Virus record (IMG/VR): IMGVR_UViG_3300025326_000085
Location: 1 to 42,670 of that record
From: a virus
Length of the DNA stretch: 42,670 bases
Direction: 5' to 3' (one strand)
The translations under genes and the position numbers were made by a program. Shown piece after piece: positions 21,119 to 29,933 of this stretch. The notes under the pieces were generated by a model. That model was not told where the DNA came from and did not search any database. It worked only from the letters and a program-made list of their open reading frames with translations. Every line of letters starts with the position of its first letter. Within the stretch, counting starts at the first letter, position 1.

Positions 21119-22291
21119 ATGAAAAAAGCCCTGATGACTCTCGGGATTGTTTGCGCGATTTTCTGGCCCGGAGGGGAGAAAGCCGAATGTCAATATTCTG
21201 CCCGCGACCGGCGCAATCCCATTTATCGGACAATCGTGGTCGATACCGCCTACAATATGAAGGGCATCTATATCGCGGGATGGTATATTGACTCGGCCTC
21301 TCTCGCGGGTTTATTGACGGGACAAACTCTGGTGGCTGACACTTCCGGCGGCCGCAAGCGGCTCACCGCCGGAGCGGGCGCAGGGGGAAGTATTACCGTG
21401 GTCGGGGACGCGACATACACTGGCCTCTCACAACTCGATCTTGATACGGCGAACTTCAACACCGTCCAGACGATTATCGGCCAACTCCAAATCGCCCTCA
21501 AGCAAGATCTCGGGGTTTGGGCGCAGCCGGAATTCGGTGGCGTGTACATCCAGGACGGCGGCGGGGTGTATATGCGTCAATCTGGCGGCCTCTACACAGT
21601 TTCCTTAATCCCAAGCGCTTCCTCTGTCTCGAATGCGGTGATTCAGCTGCCTTCTATAAGCGGCGTCTTGGTATCATCGGCATTAACACCCCTATCAATC
21701 AGTCCAACGGGGATCATATCCTTTTCCGGCATCGTCCCGATCACGCAAGGTGGAACGGGGGCGAGCGTTGCGCCGGCGGCCGGGAGTATAATCTACTCCA
21801 ATGGGGTGAATTATCTGGGGCTTTCCGGTACGAATGGATATTTCCCGCGGTTCGCTGGATCTGGAACGCCGACCGCCTACAATCTCTTCGGTACGGCAAA
21901 CACCTGGACCGCCGGGCAAACATTTAACGCCGGTGTCGGCCTCAGCAATTTCACCATGACCAATTTGTCATACACCCCCGCCCTCGGGGAGTTTGTCCGC
22001 CAGAACGATTCGCTCAAAGTCGGTACGACAACGGGACAGCGGATATTTGAAGCCTCGAAAATTCCGACGACAATGTTCAGCGTCATCATCCCATCCGGCA
22101 TACTCCCATCGACAACCGTGTATATTCCGGAAGCGGGGTCCACCGACATCCAGCACGTCGTTGTGGGGGGCTATGCGCCGATCGGCAATATCATCATGAT
22201 CGAGGTCGGCGCCGATTCCATGAAGTTTTCGACAAACGGAGAAGAAGTCGATCAAACCATTCTGAAGGTCTACAAACGGAAAAGGGAATAA
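21119..22291 (+). CDS. Exported fibre-like protein, 390 residues
   Basis: The N-terminus has Lys2-Lys3, a short hydrophobic core and a predicted cleavage AEC|Q before Gln25; the cysteine at -1 is not a lipobox. The mature part carries the phage-fibre motif VPITQGGTGAS (about residue 205) and repeated beta strands with Gly, Thr and Asn. It ends in a probable head domain (VIIPSGILPSTTVYIPE, then LKVYKRKRE). The GGTG motif and layout are shared with the large fibre at 33225. It is probably a tail fibre or short spike, but the signal peptide implies passage through the inner membrane. Confidence 0.7.
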   Translation: MKKALMTLGIVCAIFWPGGEKAECQYSARDRRNPIYRTIVVDTAYNMKGIYIAGWYIDSASLAGLLTGQTLVADTSGGRKRLTAGAGAGGSITVVGDATYTGLSQLDLDTANFNTVQTIIGQLQIALKQDLGVWAQPEFGGVYIQDGGGVYMRQSGGLYTVSLIPSASSVSNAVIQLPSISGVLVSSALTPLSISPTGIISFSGIVPITQGGTGASVAPAAGSIIYSNGVNYLGLSGTNGYFPRFAGSGTPTAYNLFGTANTWTAGQTFNAGVGLSNFTMTNLSYTPALGEFVRQNDSLKVGTTTGQRIFEASKIPTTMFSVIIPSGILPSTTVYIPEAGSTDIQHVVVGGYAPIGNIIMIEVGADSMKFSTNGEEVDQTILKVYKRKRE

Positions 22292-22293
22292 TA

Positions 22294-25200
22294 ATGAAAT
22301 ACCTACTCACACTGGCCGCTTCGGTCCTGTTCATCTCCGCATCCCTTATCGCCCAGGTCCGGGATGACTTCGCCTATACCGGGGCAGTCGCCGGTCAAAA
22401 GAAATGGGTGGCAATTACCGGCATTACCAACGGCCTAACGGCCTCAAGTGGCGCGGCGAAATCGTCCAACCCGTCATTCGCTGGACTCGGCATGGTGGCG
22501 TGGGATTCGCTCATGCAGTCGAATACCGAACTTCGTATCAAATGGGACTCCCTATCCACCGGAACGGCGGGAACCGACCCGGTCTTGATAAACGCCATGC
22601 CGGGCAAGGCGTATGGCTCTGGAAATAACGGGTACAATTTCAGGGCGATGTATGCTCCTACCGGATCGAACGCTCTACGCTTTCATCGTCAAACAGGGTC
22701 GGGTCGAACGATCATTTCCACCCTCTACCTGCCTGGTGGAGCTTCGCAGTGGGCGCGGGGGGACACCATATCTATCCGTATCTGGAACCTGAGTCCATTC
22801 TCAGCGTCGGCGTGGCGGTACCGGGCGGCGGGGACGCGGGACTCTTTAGGTCTTGTGTCTGATACACTCTACGACCTTTCGACGGGTTTTTACGCGTGGC
22901 TCGGCAATAGCACCGACACGATCACGGCCAAGCTTGACGATTTCTACACGGCCTCTCTCGGTGCGGGTGGAGCGACAAACACGCCTCCTACAATCACAGC
23001 CCTCACATCGTCCCCACCGTCGCCGAACGTGGCGACCGCCGATTCCCTGGTGACGATCACCATGAACGCCTCAGACGCGGGAGTAGGGGCGGGCCTTGAT
23101 TCGATGAAGATATACGTTGATGGGTCCCTCGCGGCCCAAAAGGGGGGGATCACCGGAACATCGGATGTTTTATCAACGACCGCGACACGGTACAGCGTTG
23201 GAGTACACACCTACTATGGACGGGTGAGGGACGATTCGGCGTCGGTAGTGCTTGAACCGACATCAGGCACGAAGACGTTTACGGTTGATTCCAACGCCTC
23301 GAGCTCCGCCCAGTATTGGGTTGAGGCATATTTCACCTCCTGGACCCTCAACATACCCGGAACAGCGGCGAACTACGGCGCACTGTTGATGTCGGACATC
23401 GACTGGACGACGTTCACCCACGCGCTGTTTTTCACTACGGGGCCGGGCTCAGCCGGTCAATTGCTGGTCGGAAACGGACTACCGATCCGGCGTTCGACAT
23501 TCACAAGCGAGGCGCACCTGCACGGCAAACCGGCAATCCTCTGTTTGGGGGGATTCGGCAACACGAATTGGGGGGCGGCGTGCAATAACGATTCGATGCG
23601 GACCGTTTGGCTCAATAACGTATTGACCGAGGTAGACTCAATGGGTTGGGACGGCATCACGCTGGACATTGAGCCGTTCAGTAATTCCGTCGGCGGCACG
23701 AACGACACGGGCCGCGTCGGTCCGTGGATCAGAAGACTGTATGACTCACTCCAGGTGAGAACTTCCGCCTACACCGCGACGGGAAAGCCGATGATAAACG
23801 CGTCGATGACTCCCTCGTGGGGCGGGGCGTGGTATGCCCGTCACGAATATCTCATGGATCAGATCAACCTGATGTCGTACGACGCTCCGGGCAACCTGGG
23901 GTGGGGCCAGAACCGGACCTGGCACATGAACCCCTTCTTCTCTACGAACAAAGATAATCCGACCGGCTCGAATCGGTACTATCAATCAATTCAGGAGCGT
24001 TGGTTATCGAGTCAGGATGTCGCCTCCCCGGTGACGCTGACTAAGGCGAAATGGGGAATATCCCTCGACTGGAACGGCGTGTTGTGGCGGGGGGCGAGAA
24101 GCCCGACAAATCCCGACGAGGGGTGCACCGAACCCAAATGTATCTGGACATCACCCGCCATTGAACGGATCTACGACTACAACTTCGACCAGATGTATGC
24201 GCGGTTTCTCGATACGGCGACTTCCGCATCAATCCGGTGGGACGACTACCACAAAGGGGCGTACCTGAAAATACTGAAACCCGCATCGGAGGCGCCGAAC
24301 CCCGCCGCCCCCTGGGAAGACGACATTTTCCTCACCTATGCCGACTCGATGACCGTCGAGTATACACTGACGATGTTGACCGATTCCGGCTTTGGGGGGT
24401 TTATCGTCTGGAACTACACCGAAGGGCAAAGGCCCCCTGGTTACCCAAACCGGAATCATAACATGGAGCTCATAAAACAAATCATAATGACCGCCGCCGA
24501 TACGACGACGCGAAGGATCACGTCGATCTCTCCGGCGACGAAGGTTGCAGGAGAAGTAGATTTCACGCTTACGGTGAACGGCACGAACTTGAAGTCCGGC
24601 GACAGCGTATTTATCGGGGCGGACGTGTACCGGGCGACCTCGTACGTTGGGCCAACACAGCTGACAGCGGCGATCTTGGCGGCGGATATAGCGACGGCCG
24701 GCAACAAAGGAATTTACGTCAAGAACGGTGCGAACACATCGAACACCGTGAACCTCGTCGTCAATGCGGCCTCAACCCCGCCAGTCATTACCTCGGCATC
24801 TCCTTCAACCGTAGGCCAGGGGGCGGTAGACCGCAGTGTCACCATTTCGGGGTCGAACATCTCGTCGGGTCCAACACTCAGCGTTAGTGGTGCGGGGGTG
24901 ACGGTCCTTAGCGCCGTCTATGTCAATTCGCAAACGATTACCGCCACACTCAGCGTGGGAGCGGGATCGGCGATTGGCGCAAGGAACCTCGTCCTGACCA
25001 ACAACACCGGATTAAAAGATACACTGGTTGGGGGGTTGACGGTCACCCCTGCCCCAACCATTACAAGTCTCGTCCCGGACACGATGTACCCTGGGACGAC
25101 GCAAGCCCTCACCTTAACAGGAACAAATTTCCTTTCCGGCACAGACCTGGCGTTTGTATTCTCAAATTCAGGGGTGATAATTATTGGGGCGTACACGCTG

Positions 25201-26643
25201 ACGGGGGCAACCTCGGTAAGTGTCACGGTCGGGACCAATGCGACGCTCCCGGTCGGGAGTTATTCGCTCACTTTCGTCAACGGGGACGGTGGAAGGGTAA
25301 CGCTTTCTAATGCCCTGAAGATTGTGGCAAGGACATCGACGCAGATATCGTCGAACTCCGTCTACATCGTTGAAGGTGGAGTCAGGAAATTTAAGAGCCC
25401 CGATTATTTCACCCTTAAAGACATCCCCGCGACGCAAATCCCGGTATCGCTCACCGGGTTTGGCAACCTCGGCTTAAACGGAATCAGGTACGCTGATGGA
25501 TCGCTGGCCTATCCGAATTTCTCCATGCAGCTCGGTTCCGATGGGACCTCTGCCACATCCCCGGTCAAAATATGGGCAACCGACGGGGTGGGGGTCACGC
25601 TCTCCGCTGATGGCTTCCACTTCTCAAGCCCACTGGCGACGAACAGCACACGCGGCTCGGTGATTGGAAACTCGTATTTCGACGTTATCAACGGGTCGAT
25701 TGAGCCGAAGGATGGAAGTATACCATCAACAAAACTTATTTGGCCCATTCCCGCCCAGGCATTACCGAGTGAAATAATTTACGCATTTGGCGGCGATAGT
25801 GGCACGATCCCAATGCTTACCGGATCAGACATCTTCGCCGGATATACCTTTGTGCCCCTGCCAACCACCGGATCGCCGGCACTCGACCCTGAAACGGACT
25901 TCGTGTTTTGGGAAGAATTTCCCCACGGTGGAATCAGTACGACCATCAATGGGAATAACGCACTCAGTAGCGCGATGAATCTTGGGTCGAACGAATGGTT
26001 TGTTGCCGGTTTTGGTGGGGATGCAACGGTCTCGCTCACCGTCACGTCAGAATCTTGGGGATCTGTTTCCCCGGCCCGGTTTGGGATAATCAGTCTTGAC
26101 CCCTCCGCAGCGTCGGTGATGGGCACCGAAAGGGGCGGATACGTCACAATGAACAGTTCCGGGTCCACCTACCCATTCCCGATGATGGCCCCGGCAACGT
26201 ATAAATTCGGCGTGTACACCCCTGCCACGACCGACTCGATGGGATGGATGATCGGCGTTGTGGAAAGGAATGCGACGTCCGCCGTTTCCGCCGATGACCT
26301 GGCGACGACGAACGAGGCAATCCTATTTAATTTCGGGTCGGTCGCCGCGACGAACGACACCCTGTACGCGATTGTTACCGGAAACGCTGTGAAAAACAAG
26401 ATAGCCCTGAGAACCGTCGCGTTATCGACGGCGTACAAACTCAAGATCGTGGTCGCGGCCTCCTCGATCGCATTCTATGTTAATGATACCCTCAAAACGA
26501 CGGTGACAACAAACCTTCCGGCAAACACGACAACCGCAACACCCGTCATCGCGGCGTGGAATTACGGGGCGGACTTGGTGGCGACGGGGAAGAATCTCCT
26601 GGTCGATTACTACTACTTCAAAGCGTCCGGATTAAATAGGTAG
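22294..26643 (+). CDS. Giant exported GH18 glycosidase with IPT/TIG repeats
   Basis: The 1,449-residue product has a clear signal peptide (Lys2, cleavage LIA|Q before Gln21). After a LamG-like beta domain (to about 225) and an Ig-like segment (about 228-335) comes a glycoside hydrolase 18 TIM barrel (about 340-735). Its motif is WDGITLDIEP (453-461), with the catalytic Glu at about 460 and the essential Asp two before it; a Thr replaces the first inner Asp, as in chitobiase-like members. Three IPT/TIG domains (about 740, 829 and 920 onward) follow, then a jelly-roll-like C-terminus (about 1,175-1,449). GH18 enzymes cleave chitin or the GlcNAc core of glycans. It may be a virion depolymerase that breaks a surface polysaccharide, or an enzyme exported by the infected cell. 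Confidence 0.8.
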   Translation: MKYLLTLAASVLFISASLIAQVRDDFAYTGAVAGQKKWVAITGITNGLTASSGAAKSSNPSFAGLGMVAWDSLMQSNTELRIKWDSLSTGTAGTDPVLINAMPGKAYGSGNNGYNFRAMYAPTGSNALRFHRQTGSGRTIISTLYLPGGASQWARGDTISIRIWNLSPFSASAWRYRAAGTRDSLGLVSDTLYDLSTGFYAWLGNSTDTITAKLDDFYTASLGAGGATNTPPTITALTSSPPSPNVATADSLVTITMNASDAGVGAGLDSMKIYVDGSLAAQKGGITGTSDVLSTTATRYSVGVHTYYGRVRDDSASVVLEPTSGTKTFTVDSNASSSAQYWVEAYFTSWTLNIPGTAANYGALLMSDIDWTTFTHALFFTTGPGSAGQLLVGNGLPIRRSTFTSEAHLHGKPAILCLGGFGNTNWGAACNNDSMRTVWLNNVLTEVDSMGWDGITLDIEPFSNSVGGTNDTGRVGPWIRRLYDSLQVRTSAYTATGKPMINASMTPSWGGAWYARHEYLMDQINLMSYDAPGNLGWGQNRTWHMNPFFSTNKDNPTGSNRYYQSIQERWLSSQDVASPVTLTKAKWGISLDWNGVLWRGARSPTNPDEGCTEPKCIWTSPAIERIYDYNFDQMYARFLDTATSASIRWDDYHKGAYLKILKPASEAPNPAAPWEDDIFLTYADSMTVEYTLTMLTDSGFGGFIVWNYTEGQRPPGYPNRNHNMELIKQIIMTAADTTTRRITSISPATKVAGEVDFTLTVNGTNLKSGDSVFIGADVYRATSYVGPTQLTAAILAADIATAGNKGIYVKNGANTSNTVNLVVNAASTPPVITSASPSTVGQGAVDRSVTISGSNISSGPTLSVSGAGVTVLSAVYVNSQTITATLSVGAGSAIGARNLVLTNNTGLKDTLVGGLTVTPAPTITSLVPDTMYPGTTQALTLTGTNFLSGTDLAFVFSNSGVIIIGAYTLTGATSVSVTVGTNATLPVGSYSLTFVNGDGGRVTLSNALKIVARTSTQISSNSVYIVEGGVRKFKSPDYFTLKDIPATQIPVSLTGFGNLGLNGIRYADGSLAYPNFSMQLGSDGTSATSPVKIWATDGVGVTLSADGFHFSSPLATNSTRGSVIGNSYFDVINGSIEPKDGSIPSTKLIWPIPAQALPSEIIYAFGGDSGTIPMLTGSDIFAGYTFVPLPTTGSPALDPETDFVFWEEFPHGGISTTINGNNALSSAMNLGSNEWFVAGFGGDATVSLTVTSESWGSVSPARFGIISLDPSAASVMGTERGGYVTMNSSGSTYPFPMMAPATYKFGVYTPATTDSMGWMIGVVERNATSAVSADDLATTNEAILFNFGSVAATNDTLYAIVTGNAVKNKIALRTVALSTAYKLKIVVAASSIAFYVNDTLKTTVTTNLPANTTTATPVIAAWNYGADLVATGKNLLVDYYYFKASGLNR

Positions 26644-26652
26644 AGGCGCACC

Positions 26653-27135
26653 ATGTTTGGAAATCCGATTACCGACGGAGTGCAGCTCATCAATGGCCCC
26701 TATGGGGATGTCGTAGCGTTCGATCTGACGGTCCAAAACCTCAAGGAGTTGAATGGGGTGGATCTTGTGGATCTGGTGACGAACGACAGCATTCAACTGG
26801 CGAGTCCATCAACGAAGGCTGAAGTGTTCTCGATGCCTTTTTCCTCGACCAACTTGACCGACGCGGCCTATTACCGCGAGGGACCGATGGTATATGTCTT
26901 CGTCCGGATAGCAACATATGAATATGACGCGAACACAAGGATTGCCTTCTGGTACAGCGCGAACCCGGATCGAGTGACAACGCTGACAGGTACGGTGATG
27001 CCCTTGCCAGCGCAGTATAAACAGCTCGCCCTCGCCATGATCGCCCGGAACCTCATCCCGGACGATCCAGGGTTAAGGCCGGGATTCGTGCTTGATGAAG
27101 CGGTCCGCAGTGAAAAGGCCAAAGTGGGGTTATGA
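26653..27135 (+). CDS. Tail or connector protein, 160 residues
   Basis: ATG 26653 begins a beta-rich protein (MFGNPITDGVQLINGP) with a helical C-terminus (LALAMIARNLIPDDPG, later LDEAVRSEKAKVG). There is no signal peptide, so export stops here. Its TGA overlaps the next ATG. It leads the adaptor genes and is probably a connector component. Family not recognised. Confidence 0.65.
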   Translation: MFGNPITDGVQLINGPYGDVVAFDLTVQNLKELNGVDLVDLVTNDSIQLASPSTKAEVFSMPFSSTNLTDAAYYREGPMVYVFVRIATYEYDANTRIAFWYSANPDRVTTLTGTVMPLPAQYKQLALAMIARNLIPDDPGLRPGFVLDEAVRSEKAKVGL

Positions 27136-27764
27136 GCTTTAAGCGCGTTGATACCATCTTTGCCCGGGTCCAGCGGAACGTGAAATCAGCCGGAGCCGGG
27201 CCAGAGGGAGTGCAATCCTTTGACGCCGATACGATTCTTGACGCAATGAGTGAGACGCATGAGGAGATCGCCCGCGATGGTTACGCGATCCGTGATATGA
27301 CCGACCTGACGACCGAAGCCGGTACGGCGCGTTACGACATCCTGGGGCTTTACAAAATTGCGGGGTTGAGGATGCCCGCCGACTGGAAAGAGCCTATTAC
27401 AATCGAGGAAAATCTGGAAAGCTGGCTTGAGTATATCGCTAATCCGCTCACCTACACTCAGCCGGTGAAAGCTCTCTCATGGGGAAATTATCTTGAATTC
27501 TTCCCATCTCCGGCAGTCTCTGGGTTAAAGGTGGGCGTGTATTTCTACCGGATACCGACCGCTCTATTGGTATTAGGCGCCGACCCTGAATCACCAAGGG
27601 AATGGGATTATGTGATTACCGAGGGTGCAACGGCAAAACTCCTCTGCGGTGGCGACTATGCGGCGATGTATCAGGCCGCCTTCGACGATGCAAAGCAAAA
27701 GGGATTGAAAGAAACCGCAGGCGGCCTTATCACAGTCCAGCATTGGAGCGATAGGGGATTTTAG
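27132..27764 (+). CDS. Adaptor-type tail connector protein, 210 residues
   Basis: The ATG overlaps the previous stop by four bases. The product has an N-terminal helical part (TILDAMSETHEEIARDGYAI), a central beta part (FPSPAVSGLKVGVYFYR) and a final helical part (TAKLLCGGDYAAMYQAAF). This is the shape of podovirus head-to-tail adaptors such as those attached beneath the P22 or T7 portal. Two other genes here (27768, 29042) share the general plan. Confidence 0.65.
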   Translation: MSFKRVDTIFARVQRNVKSAGAGPEGVQSFDADTILDAMSETHEEIARDGYAIRDMTDLTTEAGTARYDILGLYKIAGLRMPADWKEPITIEENLESWLEYIANPLTYTQPVKALSWGNYLEFFPSPAVSGLKVGVYFYRIPTALLVLGADPESPREWDYVITEGATAKLLCGGDYAAMYQAAFDDAKQKGLKETAGGLITVQHWSDRGF

Positions 27765-27767
27765 GCC

Positions 27768-28631
27768 GTGGCCTCGACCAGATTCAATAATAACATCCTT
27801 GTTGCGGCTCGCAGACTTCAGCAGAACCGTAGCGTTGCCGGCCCAGGTGGAGATACCGGCAATCGCTACACATCCGCTCGGCTATCAGACTACCAAAACA
27901 GGGCAATCCGCGATCTCATCAAGGCGAAATACGATACAGCCCCAGATTTATTTCCGCTTCGCTATCCCCAGATGATGAAGACGAGCGATCCCTTTACCAT
28001 TGACGCGCTGACGAGGATCGCTATTCCGAGCGATGTATGGTTGGTCACCGAACTCTGGCTCGGGAGCTTGAAATTCAAGAAGGTTCCAGACCACAGAATT
28101 GGCGACGTACTTTCAGGTGTGGACCGCTTGATCGTCCCAAGCGTGAATGAACCCGCCTTCTTCACTGAAAACGGGTATATGTATTTCCTCCCCGATACGG
28201 GCTTGACTGGTGAGGTGAAATACCGGTTCGTCAAGGAACACGCTGATATTGCAGTCAATACGGCTGCTTCCGGTGTCGGAAATAAGAACACGGCCAACGG
28301 CGCATTCACTGTAGCGACCAAGCAGCTCACCGCCGCGATGTCGATTGCCTTTGCGGATTCAGACGTGGGAAAAAAAATCATTTTTGCAACAGTCAACGGG
28401 ATTGGTACTCTGACGGGTGTTTACGAATCACTGATCTTTGCAAAGGTGAGCGCGACCGAAGTGACGATAGGGGGCGATTATCTCCCCACGGCGAATGAAA
28501 TAGTCTCGACTGTGTTGGTGAGCGACTATACCCCGGAACTCTCAGACATTCAAATCAGTAAGTACGATGACGGCGCGATCATTGATCTCATGGTCGGCCT
28601 CGCCACAACGGATCAAGCGGCAAAACCCTAA
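27768..28631 (+). CDS. Adaptor-type tail protein, 287 residues
   Basis: GTG 27768 sits four bases after the previous stop and has AGGGG upstream. An N-terminal helical segment (LSDYQNRAIRDLIKAK) precedes beta-rich segments and an inserted beta domain (about residues 165-235, VGNKNTANGAFTVATK) before the final helix (DGAIIDLMVGLA). It has the same plan as 27132 and 29042. Probably a connector subunit. Confidence 0.6.
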   Translation: MASTRFNNNILVAARRLQQNRSVAGPGGDTGNRYTSARLSDYQNRAIRDLIKAKYDTAPDLFPLRYPQMMKTSDPFTIDALTRIAIPSDVWLVTELWLGSLKFKKVPDHRIGDVLSGVDRLIVPSVNEPAFFTENGYMYFLPDTGLTGEVKYRFVKEHADIAVNTAASGVGNKNTANGAFTVATKQLTAAMSIAFADSDVGKKIIFATVNGIGTLTGVYESLIFAKVSATEVTIGGDYLPTANEIVSTVLVSDYTPELSDIQISKYDDGAIIDLMVGLATTDQAAKP

Positions 28632-28650
28632 ATAAAAGGAGAATGGTGGT

Positions 28651-29034
28651 ATGGACGCTCTTCATCAAATCGCAACACTGATCGCAACAGTCCTCGGGAC
28701 GACCCCCGATAAGCTGGTGGCGGTTCTTTTTGGCGCTGTCATGGCCCCGGTCACCTATCAGGTGACAAAGCAGCTTGACATCTGGTTCGCAAAACTCGGT
28801 TGGTTTGCAGAAGCTGAAACCGCGAAGATCAAGGGTACGGTGATGGTGGTTCTCTCGTCACTCGTATCTGTTGGCGTGATTTTTCTCATCGGACTCGTGT
28901 TCGGCGTGGACTACATGAGCAACGAATCGCTTTTTACCGGGATTGTGGGCGCATTGGGTGTGAATCAGACGATTGCCACGTTCATCTTCCATCGGGTCAA
29001 GGCGAAAAACGCAGGGCGGATCATCTCCGGGTAA
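28651..29034 (+). CDS. Integral membrane protein, holin candidate
   Basis: AAAAGGAG precedes ATG 28651. The 127-residue product has hydrophobic segments at about 20-38 (VAVLFGAVMAPVTYQV), 65-85 (VMVVLSSLVSVGVIFLIG) and possibly 95-115 (LFTGIVGALGVNQTIA). Three segments of this size between tail genes are typical of a class I holin, although other membrane proteins in this phage compete for the role. Confidence 0.7.
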   Translation: MDALHQIATLIATVLGTTPDKLVAVLFGAVMAPVTYQVTKQLDIWFAKLGWFAEAETAKIKGTVMVVLSSLVSVGVIFLIGLVFGVDYMSNESLFTGIVGALGVNQTIATFIFHRVKAKNAGRIISG

Positions 29035-29041
29035 AGCATAA

Positions 29042-29920
29042 GTGAAAAACAACCTCACATACGCGGTCCTCGATCAACTCTGCTTAGTCCAGGCAGGCGT
29101 CGATCCAGACGTGATCGACCAAGCGGTTCGCCGTGAGATCATCAATGCGGTAGTCTTCCGTCTCTGGGCGAAGAGGAAGGACGATCCCTTCTACCGGTTC
29201 ACCTCGACTCTGGCTGTAGCGGCGGATCTCGAGGCGCTCTGTACCGTTGGGTGGACGATCCCCGCAAGCCCGATTATTCTGGCCGGGAGTGCCGTCATCA
29301 CCGACTTCACGGCCACAACCATCACGCGCTCCACCGGGACGTTTCCGGTCGGATCAATATTAGGTCTCACGTTGATCCGCCGAGCGGGAGCGAATTACGG
29401 GATTGGAACGGCAGTGGCGCGAGTAACGCTCGGAGGGGCGACGGCGACGTTCGAACTTCTGATCGGCTTCATGGACGCCTATAACGCGGCTAATGACGCG
29501 CTGATGGTGGCGGTCTTAAAATCGCAGAGCGTCCTCTCGTCCGATTTCTCGCCCTACTATTTCGACCGGATCATCCGCATCCACGATAGTGTCAGTCGTC
29601 CAACGCAGGGGGATTTTGATGCCGTCGGCTCAGGTGAGGAATTTTCAAACCTGAAATATCTGAAAACGAAAGCCTCTCGCGTAGCCTATCGCCACCGTGG
29701 GACGACGATTGATTTCTTCGTCGGCTCATCGGCGCTCCCGCTCGGTGTTATTATGGTTGAATATGCCGGCAAGCCTGGGACGTACACGCTCGCCACTGCC
29801 GACACCGAAATTCTCCTGCAACCGGAAGACAACGCGGAGTTAATCGCCGAAGTGACAAAGACCTTTTCCGAAATTTCAAAGGAACCTTCCGTAGACAAAA
29901 CCCCCAACCGGGGAGGATAG
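29042..29920 (+). CDS. Adaptor-type tail protein with beta insertion, 292 residues
   Basis: GTG 29042 begins eight bases after the membrane protein. The N-terminal helices (VDPDVIDQAVRREIINAVVF) and C-terminal beta and helix (VMVEYAGKPGTYTLATADTE, then AELIAEVTKTFSEI) frame a beta insertion (about 75-155). The general plan resembles 27132 and 27768. Likely a tail connector or adaptor. Confidence 0.6.
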   Translation: MKNNLTYAVLDQLCLVQAGVDPDVIDQAVRREIINAVVFRLWAKRKDDPFYRFTSTLAVAADLEALCTVGWTIPASPIILAGSAVITDFTATTITRSTGTFPVGSILGLTLIRRAGANYGIGTAVARVTLGGATATFELLIGFMDAYNAANDALMVAVLKSQSVLSSDFSPYYFDRIIRIHDSVSRPTQGDFDAVGSGEEFSNLKYLKTKASRVAYRHRGTTIDFFVGSSALPLGVIMVEYAGKPGTYTLATADTEILLQPEDNAELIAEVTKTFSEISKEPSVDKTPNRGG

Positions 29921-29933
29921 GCCCTCGGAGAAG

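Noticed and set aside
18984-26643. Possible host-derived island within the phage
   Set aside because: The exported proteins look host-like, but they are in the middle of the late operon, in the same direction and with normal spacing, and no repeat or mobile element flanks them.
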